Source of the DNA: Rhodonellum psychrophilum GCM71 = DSM 17998
Lineage (GTDB): Bacteria; Bacteroidota; Bacteroidia; Cytophagales; Cyclobacteriaceae
Reading direction: 5' to 3'
DNA length: 64,000 nt
Assembly: GCF_000381545.1 (NCBI RefSeq)
Contig: NZ_KB906694.1
Location: 1-64,000 of the forward strand
Positions 1 to 8,094 of the stretch are shown piece after piece (within the stretch, counting starts at the first letter, position 1; the number at the start of each line of letters is the position of its first letter). The position numbers and the translations under genes were made by a program. Below the pieces are notes generated by a model. The model had not been told where the DNA came from. It worked only from the letters and a program-made list of their open reading frames with translations, and did no database searches.

Positions 1-1
1 A

Positions 2-160
2 AAGGAACGGTATAAAATAGAAGCGAAAAACGGAGAGTTAAAAAACGCACATGGATTTGGAAGGGCAATATCTTACGGGATAAATAACATGGAAATGCAA
101 GCTGCCATAGCTTTATTCACCGTAAATGTTAAAAGGATCTTGAAACTGGCCCGGGTATAA
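2..160 (+). CDS. C-terminal end of a DDE transposase (partial, runs off the left edge)
   Basis: An open frame enters from the left edge and ends at TAA 158-160, giving the last 52 residues of a protein. The residues read KIEAKNGELKNAHGFGRA, then YGINNMEMQ, and finish with a basic VNVKRILKL tail. This E-A-K-N-x-x-L-K-N-x-H signature followed by a Y-G-I block is what I know from the C-terminus of IS1182-like DDE transposases, where the Glu belongs to the catalytic triad. The rest of the element lies outside the window, so whether it is intact is unknown. Family assignment is from memory of the motif. Confidence 0.6.
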   Translation, partial: KERYKIEAKNGELKNAHGFGRAISYGINNMEMQAAIALFTVNVKRILKLARV

Positions 161-252
161 TCAAAAACTGGTAGAAAATCGTTGAAAATCATCAAAATTA
201 GTTCGGTATAGGCTTCAATAGAGAAATTTTAAAAGCTAGTGGCGAAAAAAAA

Positions 253-294
253 GAAAGCGGCTAAGTCACTCTTGTCAATGACTTAGTCGCTTTC
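253..294. terminator. Stem-loop downstream of the transposase
   Basis: A 16-bp stem (253-268 with 279-294, one G-T wobble) closes a 10-nt loop and is followed by AAAATTTT. It lies between the transposase stop and the convergent lacI-type gene and could terminate either. It may also mark the end of the insertion element. Confidence 0.5.
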
Positions 295-356
295 AAAATT
301 TTACCTTCAGTTTTAGCTACTTTTTCAGTGGCCTCTCGAAAGATTGGCCTTTTTTT

Positions 357-1373
357 TTATCCTTTGGAGGATTCCCTGATATGGATTTTGGAGGGCAGTA
401 CAATTACTTTGTTTTCCAAATCGGGTTGATTTTTCCGAGTCAGTTTTTTCATCAGCAATTTTGCACATTCCAGACCGATTTCGTAAGCAGGCTGAGAGAT
501 GGTGGTCAAGGGAGGATTCAACAATTCGGCAATCCGCATATTGGAAAAGCTGACCATTTTGAGGTCCTGTGGGATTCTTAACTTTGTTTTTCGGATGGCA
601 TGATACGTGGCAATGGCCAGCTTTTCGACGGAGGCCAAAATTCCGTCCGGCCGCTCCATACTGTACAAGAGCGCCGTCATCTGCTGGATATTTGCTTCCT
701 CGGATTGTGAACACTGGATGACCCAATCTTCGGCAAAAGGCAAATTATGGTCCATCAAAGCTTGACGGTATCCTTTCAGGCGCTCTCTACCTATCGAGAT
801 TTCTTTGGACAACAATAAGAAAAATATTTTTTTGCATCCCCCTTCGATCAAGTGAACGGCTGCCTGATAGCCGGTTTCATAATCATTGGTAATGAATTTT
901 GTCGTTGGGATTTCTTGGCATATTCGGTCAAAAAATATCAGTGGAATGTCTTTTTGATGCAACATCTCCAAATGGTCGATCGTGGAGGTCTGGCTGGATA
1001 CCGACATCACGATGGCATCTACCCTCCCATTCAATAAAAAAGAAATGATCTTTCGCTCTTTTTCAACATCCTCATGCGAATTGTACACCAAAAGATGATA
1101 TCCCAATTCTTGTGTGATGTCCTCGATTCCGTCGATTACCTGGCTGAAGAAGTTGTTGATCCTTTCTGGAATGATCACTGCAATGGTTTTGCTTTTGTGA
1201 TTCCTCAGACTTCTCGCGTAGGGATTGGGCTGGTAATTGAGTTCTTTCGCAAGGGCTTTCACCTTGATTTTGGTGGGTTCGCTGATTTCATAACTGTCAT
1301 TGAGCGCCCTCGAAACGGTCGAGGGTGACATTTTTAATCTTTCAGCTAAATATTTGATGTTGATTTCGTTCAT
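357..1373 (-). CDS. LacI-family transcriptional regulator, probably of hexuronate use
   Basis: This is a cytoplasmic DNA-binding repressor or activator of the LacI/GalR family, about 338 residues. The N-terminus has the helix-turn-helix IKYLAERLKMSPSTVSRALN and the hinge-helix region NPYARSLR. The rest is a periplasmic-binding-protein-like sugar-sensing domain with the typical opening TIAVIIPE. The frame stays open upstream to 1400, but the start at 1373 puts the helix-turn-helix at the very N-terminus as usual for the family. It is transcribed divergently from uxaC across about 340 nt, so control of the uronate genes is the natural inference. I could not pick out a convincing palindromic operator. 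The ligand is unknown. Confidence 0.85.
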   Translation of the reverse strand: MNEINIKYLAERLKMSPSTVSRALNDSYEISEPTKIKVKALAKELNYQPNPYARSLRNHKSKTIAVIIPERINNFFSQVIDGIEDITQELGYHLLVYNSHEDVEKERKIISFLLNGRVDAIVMSVSSQTSTIDHLEMLHQKDIPLIFFDRICQEIPTTKFITNDYETGYQAAVHLIEGGCKKIFFLLLSKEISIGRERLKGYRQALMDHNLPFAEDWVIQCSQSEEANIQQMTALLYSMERPDGILASVEKLAIATYHAIRKTKLRIPQDLKMVSFSNMRIAELLNPPLTTISQPAYEIGLECAKLLMKKLTRKNQPDLENKVIVLPSKIHIRESSKG

Positions 1374-1715
1374 TCTGTGTTTTTCTTTGCCCAAAATCAC
1401 TGATAGTGGACATCCTTTTCTGGAATATCTTCTTTAAATCTTGTGAAATTAAAGCTAAAAATCAAATCTATCGCTGCACAAGGTTGTAAACGATGTCAAA
1501 AACAATCGGTGGAAACCTTTTATTCATATGATTGAGCATACCCGAATACCTGACGATTTTAAAGTCAAGGACCTAGGTGTCCCCTGAAATCTGAAAGAAT
1601 CATAAACAAGAGAAGTACTAGTTTACGGAATCGATTGCATGATAAATTACAGCCCTTTGGCGGGAAAAGCAGCGTAAATTCGTTAAAATTATACCTTAAC
1701 AAACCTTTATAACCT

Positions 1716-3149
1716 ATGAGGATTTCAAATAGCCGCACCCAAAAGGGCTTCATGGATGAAGATTTCTTGTTGGAAAGTGAATTTTCCAAAATCCTGTACC
1801 ACGAATACGCCAAAGACCAACCGATCATAGACTACCACAACCACTTATCGCCCATAGACATACACCAAAACCGAGTATTTGACAACATTTCTCAAATTTG
1901 GTTGGCGGGAGATCATTACAAATGGAGGGCCATGAGAACCTTGGGCATTCCCGAGCATTTCATCACCGGAAATGCCTCTGATGAAGAAAAATTCGAAAAG
2001 TGGGCCTATACCCTACCCTATACTTTAAGAAATCCGCTTTACCATTGGACCCACCTGGAGTTAAAGCGGTATTTCGGCATTACCGAATCCCTGAACCCTG
2101 ACAATGCCAAGGAAATTTATGACTACACTTCCAAAATCATCGCCAGCCCGGAAAGCAGCAGCCAGATGTTGCTGAAGAAAATGAATGTGGAGATTGTCTG
2201 CACCACAGACGATCCGGCGGATGACCTGCAGGCGCATCAGGATTTCAAAAAATCAGGAAATGCCCTTGGGATGTTCCCGGCCTTTAGACCCGATAAGTCT
2301 TTTGCGGTCGAGAATCCGGATCAATATGTCCTTTACCTCGACAAACTGGCTTCCGCATCAAAAGTCAAAATCAATACCTATCAAGACTTACTGGAAGCGC
2401 TACAGCAGCGGGTGGATTATTTCCATCTCCATGGGGGAAGACTAGCCGATCATGGATTGGAAAGACTATATTATTTTGAGAAAAACACCTTTGGCATCGA
2501 GGATTTATTTAAAAAAGCCAAAGATGGACTGCCCCTTTCAGACATTGAAATCCAGTTTTTCAAATTCAAAACCCTGTTGGAATTGGCAAAAATGTACCAT
2601 GGAAAAGGTTGGACACAGCAATACCATTTGGGCGCCTTAAGAAATACCAATTCCCGAATGTTGCAGCTGCTGGGCCCCGACTCGGGTTTTGATTCCATCG
2701 GGGATTTTAACCAAGCCTATCCCCTTGCCAAATTCCTGAATGAATTGGACAAAACAGATCAGTTGGCCAAAACCGTCCTGTACAACCTCAATCCCAAGGA
2801 CAACGAGATCTTTGCAACCATGGCTGGGAATTTCAGCAGCAGTGCTTTCAAAGGAAAAATACAGTTCGGATCGGGTTGGTGGTACCTTGACCAAAAGGAC
2901 GGAATGGAAAGACAAATGAATACCCTTTCAAATATGGGAATGATCAGTTGCTTTGTGGGAATGCTGACGGATTCCAGGAGCTTTTTGTCTTTCCCAAGAC
3001 ACGAATATTTCCGCAGGATCCTTTGCAATCTTTTCGGAAAAGATGTCGAGAACGGAGAATTGCCGGCGGACGAAAAATGGCTGGGCAAAATCATTTCAGA
3101 TATTAGCTACCACAATGCAAAATCATACTTTAACTTTCCAAAAGGATAA
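1716..3149 (+). CDS. uxaC: Uronate isomerase UxaC
   Basis: UxaC interconverts D-glucuronate with D-fructuronate and D-galacturonate with D-tagaturonate, the first step of hexuronate breakdown in the cytoplasm. The 477-residue length matches the family. The metal-binding His-x-His motif is seen at residues 41-43 (IIDYHNHLSP), and the C-terminal part reads SYHNAKSYFNFP. A start at 1752 (MDEDFLLESEF) would also fit, because the family usually begins only a few residues before this point and an AAAGGG lies just upstream of it. It is followed after 12 nt by the SDR gene and then by mannonate dehydratase, a complete route from uronate to 2-keto-3-deoxygluconate. The kinase and aldolase that finish the pathway are not in this window. 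Confidence 0.93.
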   Translation: MRISNSRTQKGFMDEDFLLESEFSKILYHEYAKDQPIIDYHNHLSPIDIHQNRVFDNISQIWLAGDHYKWRAMRTLGIPEHFITGNASDEEKFEKWAYTLPYTLRNPLYHWTHLELKRYFGITESLNPDNAKEIYDYTSKIIASPESSSQMLLKKMNVEIVCTTDDPADDLQAHQDFKKSGNALGMFPAFRPDKSFAVENPDQYVLYLDKLASASKVKINTYQDLLEALQQRVDYFHLHGGRLADHGLERLYYFEKNTFGIEDLFKKAKDGLPLSDIEIQFFKFKTLLELAKMYHGKGWTQQYHLGALRNTNSRMLQLLGPDSGFDSIGDFNQAYPLAKFLNELDKTDQLAKTVLYNLNPKDNEIFATMAGNFSSSAFKGKIQFGSGWWYLDQKDGMERQMNTLSNMGMISCFVGMLTDSRSFLSFPRHEYFRRILCNLFGKDVENGELPADEKWLGKIISDISYHNAKSYFNFPKG

Positions 3150-3161
3150 AAACATATTTTC

Positions 3162-3974
3162 ATGCCTCTATTTTCAATTGAAAACAAAAAAATCATCGTA
3201 ACCGGAGCCACTGGTGTCTTGGGAAAGGCAATGGCGCAGCATCTTGCAGCCGAAGGCGCAGATGTCATCGTACTCGGCCGAAACGCCGAAAAAGTAAATG
3301 AATTTGTCGGTGAATTGACAGCTTCTGGGGGAAAAGCCTTGGGCATTATCGCTGATGTCACCCAAGAATCCGATCTCCAACATGCAGCACAAAAAATCAA
3401 AGACACCCACGGGACCGTTGATGTTCTCATCAATGTGGCCGGAGGAAACATGCCCGGAGCAGTCGTCAGACCTGATCAGACCGTGGCAGACTTGTCCGCA
3501 GAGGATGTCAAAAAAGTCATGGACCTCAATTATCTTGGGACTTTTCTCCCCATTAAAGCATTCCTTCCCCTGATGCTGCCCAATGACAAAGGAAATATCA
3601 TCAACATCTCCTCCATGGCTGCTTCCCGCCCCATGACACGGGTGTTGGGTTATGCCTCCGCCAAAGCAGCGATCGACAACCTGACCAAGTGGATGGCTGT
3701 GGAACTCAACCAAAAACATGGCGCAGGATTCAGGGTCAATGCCATAGCGCCGGGTTTTTTCCTGACGGAACAAAATCGAACGCTCCTCACTGAAACAGAC
3801 GGAAGTCTTACACAGCGGGGAAACCAGATTATCAGTCATACCCCAATGGGCCGATTTGGAAATCCTGAGGATCTACTCGGCGTGCTCCAGTGGCTTTGCA
3901 GCGATGCTTCTCTGTTTGTCACTGGGACCATCATCCCGATCGACGGTGGATTCAGTGCGTATAGCGGCGTTTAG
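3162..3974 (+). CDS. SDR-family D-mannonate oxidoreductase (UxuB role)
   Basis: A 270-residue short-chain dehydrogenase. It shows the nucleotide-binding motif TGATGVLG at residues 14-21, the structural NVAGG at 91-95, a catalytic serine near 150 and the YxxxK pair Y164/K168. A GFFLTEQNR segment follows the cofactor site. Its place between uxaC and uxuA says it reduces D-fructuronate to D-mannonate with NAD(P)H. In many Bacteroidota this step is done by an SDR rather than by the long-chain UxuB of E. coli. The substrate is inferred from context; the fold and active site are seen directly. It is 12 nt behind uxaC and almost surely co-transcribed with it. Confidence 0.88.
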   Translation: MPLFSIENKKIIVTGATGVLGKAMAQHLAAEGADVIVLGRNAEKVNEFVGELTASGGKALGIIADVTQESDLQHAAQKIKDTHGTVDVLINVAGGNMPGAVVRPDQTVADLSAEDVKKVMDLNYLGTFLPIKAFLPLMLPNDKGNIINISSMAASRPMTRVLGYASAKAAIDNLTKWMAVELNQKHGAGFRVNAIAPGFFLTEQNRTLLTETDGSLTQRGNQIISHTPMGRFGNPEDLLGVLQWLCSDASLFVTGTIIPIDGGFSAYSGV

Positions 3975-4157
3975 ATGAATAAAGTAAAACAGTAAAAACA
4001 CTTGAGATCTAGGCCTTAGGCAAAAATTGAATTTGAGTCACAGAAAAAGCGGATTTGAGGACCCAGAGAATAAATTCAATTCTACCTTATTTCTGCATGA
4101 TCTCGAGACTATTTCGCCCTTCTTCTTTCCTATTTTCAATCAAAAAACAATGAACCC

Positions 4158-5336
4158 ATGACATACAAAATGGAACAAACCATGCGCTGGTATGGGCCCA
4201 ATGATCCCGTCAGCTTGGCGGATATCAGGCAAGCCGGTGCCACAGGGATCGTCAATGCCCTCCACCACATTCCCAATGGTGAAATCTGGACAAAGGAGGA
4301 AATCCAAAAAAGGAAATCCCTGATTGAAGCGGCTGGCTTGGTATGGTCAGTGGTGGAATCTGTGCCCGTACACGAGCAGATCAAAACCCGATCAGGAAAA
4401 TTCCAAACCTATATCAATGCCTATAAAACCACCTTGGAAAACCTCGCTTCGGCGGGAATCCATACGGTTTGTTATAATTTCATGCCGATTCTGGACTGGA
4501 CCAGGACCAATTTGTCTTATACCCTGCCGAATGGTGCAAAAGCCCTTCGATTTGAAAAGAATGCGATTATGGCATTTGATCTTTTCATCCTCAAAAGGCC
4601 AAATGCAGAAAAAGATTATACGCCTGCTGAATTCGCCAAAGCAAAAGTCTATTTTGAAGGCTTGTCAGAGGACGAAAAAGACCTGATCGTCACCAACGTG
4701 ATCAAGGGACTTCCGGGATCTGAGGAAGGCTATACGGTGGAGCAATTCCAAGAAGCACTCAATACCTATCAGGGGATTGATAGGGCAAAATTGGCCGACA
4801 ACTTACGCCTGTTTTTGGATGAAATCATCCCAGTCGCAGAAAAAAACCGGGTGTTTATGGCGATACACCCAGATGATCCACCATTTGATATTTTCGGTTT
4901 GCCCAGGGTGCTCAGTACCGCCAATGATGTAAGAAGATTGCTGAAGGACAATCCAAGTCCCTACAATGGCTTGACCTTTTGCACGGGTTCTTTTGGTGTC
5001 AGGGCTGACAATGACCTGCCGGCGATGGTGGATGAATTTGGCGACCATATTCATTTTATCCATTTGCGAAGTACCAAAAGAGATGCCGAGGGAAATTTTC
5101 ACGAAGACAACCACTTAGAAGGCGATGTGCCGATGGTGGAGGTCATCCAGGAAATCCTCAAAATCCAGCAAAAAAGGCAAAAATCCCTTCCCATGCGTCC
5201 CGATCACGGTCACCAAATGCTGGATGATCTGAAGAAGACCACCAACCCAGGCTATTCGGCTATCGGAAGGTTAAAGGGATTGGCCGAAATCAGGGGTGTG
5301 GAAGAAGGATTGCTTTTTGTGTTGGACAAAAAATAG
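4158..5336 (+). CDS. uxuA: Mannonate dehydratase UxuA
   Basis: UxuA removes water from D-mannonate to give 2-keto-3-deoxy-D-gluconate. The 392-residue length is normal. Family marks seen are the opening [10 protein letters not shown], the stretch [15 protein letters not shown], the ligand-rich [10 protein letters not shown], the segment FCTGSFG, the HLRSTKRD stretch and the C-terminal MRPDHGHQM. Three ATG codons lie close together (4158, 4170, 4182); the family usually begins just before RWYG, so 4170 is as likely as 4158. It stands 183 nt after the SDR gene, and that gap holds nothing I can identify, so it may have its own promoter or be read through. It completes the uronate pathway of this locus. 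Confidence 0.93.
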   Translation: MTYKMEQTMRWYGPNDPVSLADIRQAGATGIVNALHHIPNGEIWTKEEIQKRKSLIEAAGLVWSVVESVPVHEQIKTRSGKFQTYINAYKTTLENLASAGIHTVCYNFMPILDWTRTNLSYTLPNGAKALRFEKNAIMAFDLFILKRPNAEKDYTPAEFAKAKVYFEGLSEDEKDLIVTNVIKGLPGSEEGYTVEQFQEALNTYQGIDRAKLADNLRLFLDEIIPVAEKNRVFMAIHPDDPPFDIFGLPRVLSTANDVRRLLKDNPSPYNGLTFCTGSFGVRADNDLPAMVDEFGDHIHFIHLRSTKRDAEGNFHEDNHLEGDVPMVEVIQEILKIQQKRQKSLPMRPDHGHQMLDDLKKTTNPGYSAIGRLKGLAEIRGVEEGLLFVLDKK

Positions 5337-5434
5337 TATATGGGTTTGGAATTAAAACTCTCCAAAAATCAAGGATAAAAGAAAGTCCAATCATAGAATT
5401 AAGCTTTTTTTACTTACTTTGAGATAAATTTTTT

Positions 5435-5440
5435 GGAGGG
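5435..5440 (+). promoter_or_regulatory. Strong Shine-Dalgarno before the recombinase
   Basis: GGAGGG lies 3 nt before the ATG at 5444. A clear Shine-Dalgarno is unusual among the genes of this window and supports this start codon. Confidence 0.6.
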
Positions 5441-5443
5441 CCA

Positions 5444-6550
5444 ATGAAAACTATTTTTATCAAAAATGCTGCGTTTCAAAAAAAGCAATTGGTGCTACTG
5501 GAGTTCCCTTTTGATTTTGAATTGAAAGAATTGGTAAAGACCCTTGCAGGTGCTGACTGGAAACCGTCTCTGAAAGCTTGGACAATCCCCTATTCGGACG
5601 CTGTCCTTCCCGATTTGCTGGTTATTTTCAAAGGCAAGGCTTGGTTGGACTATTCCGGATTCAAAAAGGTGGAAATCGAGGCCACACCGGAAGCTTTACC
5701 GACATTGGCTCCAGCGTTGGCTCTGGAAATCCAACACTTTACCGATTGGATGCGGAACAGGCGATATTCGGAATCCACCATCAAAAACTACACAGGCGGG
5801 CTAGGTCTCTTCTTCCGGTTTGTCGGAAATAAAAATCCTGAACAGATTACCAATGAGGACTTGGAATCCTTTCATAAAAATTATATCATTAGAAAAAAAT
5901 ACTCCGCCTCCTTCCAATCTCTGGTGATCAATGCAGTGAAGCTTTATTTTTCTAACAGACTAAAAAGAAAATTGGAGCCGATGGAGATTGAGCGACCAAA
6001 ACAGCCCCGACTCCTACCCCATGTGCTCAGTAAAGGAGAAGTGAAAACCATCCTGCAAGCCCACCAAAATATGAAGCACCGGGCAATGCTGAGCCTGATC
6101 TACGCATGCGGACTTAGACGAGGAGAACTCCTGAATCTCAAACTCACTGACATCGATTCGCAAAGAGGAATGGTACGCATCAACCAGGGAAAAGGCGGCA
6201 AAGACCGTATGGTACCGATCAGTGACAAAGTGATCGGGATGCTTAGGGAATACTATCATTACGGAAAGCCAAAAGAGTATTTGTTTGAAGGAGCTACCTC
6301 GGGACAGACCTACAGTCCAACAAGTCTTCAAGAAGTGTTAAAATCTGCGGTTAAAAAATCCGGAATTAAGAAGCCAGTTACTTTGCATTGGTTAAGACAT
6401 TCGTATGCGACCCATTTGCTCGAATCAGGCACAGATTTGCGGTTTATCCAAGAACTATTAGGTCACAACTCCAGTAAAACAACTGAAATATATACTCACG
6501 TAAGCCAAAAAAGTCTTCAAAAGATTAAAAGCCCTTTTGACGATCTTTAA
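5444..6550 (+). CDS. Tyrosine recombinase at the head of the cassette array
   Basis: A 368-residue tyrosine site-specific recombinase. All catalytic residues are visible: R225 in CGLRRGELL, K253 in GKGGKDR, H315 and R318 in HWLRHSYATHLL, H341 in LLGH and the nucleophile Y350 in TEIYTHV. A SAM-like core-binding domain spans about 90-180. The first ~75 residues form an extra domain with the motif WKPSLKAWTIPY. The C-terminus reads IKSPFDDL, close to the ending of integron integrases, but between the catalytic Lys and the HxxR box there is no sign of the long insertion that defines IntI; the region is as short as in XerC/D. It is read in the same direction as the cassettes and stops 76 nt before the first cassette boundary. 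I infer that it moves these cassettes. A Xer-like housekeeping or phage role is the alternative. Confidence 0.9.
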   Translation: MKTIFIKNAAFQKKQLVLLEFPFDFELKELVKTLAGADWKPSLKAWTIPYSDAVLPDLLVIFKGKAWLDYSGFKKVEIEATPEALPTLAPALALEIQHFTDWMRNRRYSESTIKNYTGGLGLFFRFVGNKNPEQITNEDLESFHKNYIIRKKYSASFQSLVINAVKLYFSNRLKRKLEPMEIERPKQPRLLPHVLSKGEVKTILQAHQNMKHRAMLSLIYACGLRRGELLNLKLTDIDSQRGMVRINQGKGGKDRMVPISDKVIGMLREYYHYGKPKEYLFEGATSGQTYSPTSLQEVLKSAVKKSGIKKPVTLHWLRHSYATHLLESGTDLRFIQELLGHNSSKTTEIYTHVSQKSLQKIKSPFDDL

Positions 6551-6558
6551 AAATAAAA

Positions 6559-6634
6559 CCAACAAAACCGTATCTATCGATCCAATAGTGGAAAGTTTAT
6601 ATGGAAAAACCGAAGGAATAAACAAGTTGGCAGC
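6559..6634 (+). other. Candidate primary attachment site (attI-like) between recombinase and cassette 1
   Basis: The 76 nt after the recombinase stop contain CCAAC at 6559-6563 and the first cassette junction, GTTGGCAGC, at 6626-6634. Unlike the cassette sites it is short and has none of the GTGCT-like repeats. By position it corresponds to attI of integrons. The role is inferred from position only. Confidence 0.45.
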
Positions 6635-6664
6635 AACCATAACGAGACAAACACGATACTAAAT

Positions 6665-7924
6665 ATGGCTAAAAAACTTTTTGAAAATAAGAAACCAGAA
6701 TCTGTTGACAAGCAACTTGACACTTTGGAAGCAATCAGACAGAGAAAGGAAGAAATTATCGCACAAGAAACTGAGACTATAAAAAATATTAGAGCCGGTT
6801 TTCAGGAGACGGTAGTAATGTTTATAGATATGGTTGACTCGACTAAGTTTAAGACTGCGAACGTAGAGACACCTGAAAAATGGATACTAAGAGTAAGGCA
6901 ATTTTCAGAAATCGTCAGAGAATACATTTCAGAATGTGGTGGAAGAGTAGTAAAATACATCGGTGACGAATTAATGGCTGTATTTCCAAGAGCGAGTAAA
7001 ATTAATGATGCTATTAATCTACTTAATCGTATCAAAGATTTACAAAGGGATTTATCAGAAATAACAGGTGAACCTACAACTATAAAAATTGCTCTTGACT
7101 TTGGTCAGGTTTATTTCTTGGAATATGATGGACATAACGAACCTGACCCACAAGGAACACCAATAGATAGATGTGCAAGAATTTCCAAATATTGTCGTCC
7201 AGGAACCGCATTAACATCATTTGAATTGGTTAAAAACTCTGATAATACTCGTCTTTGGTCTTTGGTAGGTGAAGCAGAACTTAAAGGAATTGGAACTACA
7301 AGAATATATCAATTTGGAGAAAGCACTATTGAAATAAAAGAAACAACCGAGATTCCAATTACTGATTTAACAACACTTAAAGAAAAAATAAACAAGCAAC
7401 AATCAGATTTAGAAAACATCACTTTACAATTCAAAGAAGCTGAATCAATAAATGGAGAGCTTGCTCAAAAACTAAAGGAAGCAGGAGAAAAAGTTCCTGA
7501 AGATTTGATTATTCAAAACGAAGATGATGACAATGAATGCGAACAAAATTGGGATAGAATAAAATCCAAAATATCTGCACTCAAAAAGATGATATATGAT
7601 TGCCCATCACCACAATATGAATATGGGAGATTTTTGTTTCTTCATATGCAAGATGAATATTGGGAATACAACTCATATACAGGCGACACTTTTGATACTT
7701 CAATTGAATCTAACTTACTTAGAGTGACAGGAGAAAAATATTACAAACTTGACACTTCAAACAGACGAAACAAGAAAGCTATTGAATTGATGGATGAAAT
7801 TGAATTTGACCTAGAAAAGTTTGAATCAGAATGTAGAGAAGATAACGACAACGACCTTTTTGACTATAGTTTAAAATCCCCTGAATTTTGGAGTAAGTAT
7901 GTTGGAATTACGGTTACAAGATAG
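6665..7924 (+). CDS. Class III nucleotidyl cyclase domain protein with coiled coil (cassette 1)
   Basis: A 419-residue soluble protein. Residues 48-220 are a class III adenylate/guanylate cyclase domain, with metal-binding D55 in VMFIDMVDST and D101 in GDELMAVF. The usual catalytic N-x-x-x-R pair reads D168-R172 (IDRCARI), so the Asn is replaced by Asp. Residues 1-45 and about 235-280 are predicted coiled coils by heptad pattern. Residues 300-419 form a domain I do not recognise, rich in aromatic and acidic residues. There is no membrane segment. It is the only gene of cassette 1 and starts 38 nt after the junction. Cyclic-nucleotide signalling in an anti-phage response, as in Pycsar systems, is possible given the company it keeps, but no matching effector gene is visible. 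Confidence 0.8.
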   Translation: MAKKLFENKKPESVDKQLDTLEAIRQRKEEIIAQETETIKNIRAGFQETVVMFIDMVDSTKFKTANVETPEKWILRVRQFSEIVREYISECGGRVVKYIGDELMAVFPRASKINDAINLLNRIKDLQRDLSEITGEPTTIKIALDFGQVYFLEYDGHNEPDPQGTPIDRCARISKYCRPGTALTSFELVKNSDNTRLWSLVGEAELKGIGTTRIYQFGESTIEIKETTEIPITDLTTLKEKINKQQSDLENITLQFKEAESINGELAQKLKEAGEKVPEDLIIQNEDDDNECEQNWDRIKSKISALKKMIYDCPSPQYEYGRFLFLHMQDEYWEYNSYTGDTFDTSIESNLLRVTGEKYYKLDTSNRRNKKAIELMDEIEFDLEKFESECREDNDNDLFDYSLKSPEFWSKYVGITVTR

Positions 7925-7931
7925 AATGGCA

Positions 7932-8067
7932 GCTGCCAACAGCCGTTTTGCAAAAGCGGGGGTTTCGTGCTTCTATGACAGTGAAGTGCTAAATTCAAGC
8001 TTTGTGCATCTAATGAAGTTTAGTGCTAAAAATCCCCGCCTTCGCAAAGCGGCAAAACGTTGGTGGC
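7932..8067 (+). repeat. Cassette recombination site 1 (attC-like, 136 nt)
   Basis: The outer 9-mers are GCTGCCAAC (7932-7940) and GTTGGTGGC (8059-8067). Inside, 7942-7951 pairs with 8044-8053 over 10 bp. There is then an internal loop AAAA opposite CTTC, and GCGGGG pairs with CCCCGC. The central loop carries GTGCT-like hexamers at 7966, 7985, 8003 and 8022. The right side has AAAAC before GTT where the left has only a single A after AAC. Confidence 0.85.
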
Positions 8068-8094
8068 AAGCATAAAGAACATACACGACAGATA

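Noticed and set aside
1401..1715. LacI-type operator between the regulator and uxaC
   Set aside because: I looked for a CG-centred palindrome and found only weak candidates (CGAT...ATCG at about 1490-1510), not enough to call.
5444..6550. Recombinase as genuine IntI
   Set aside because: The region between the catalytic Lys and the HxxR box is short and shows no IntI-specific motif, so I kept it as an unassigned tyrosine recombinase.
8023..8094. Longer N-terminus of the PLD nuclease gene
   Set aside because: These codons lie in the right arm of the recombination site and the cassette leader. The ATG at 8095 gives the natural start.
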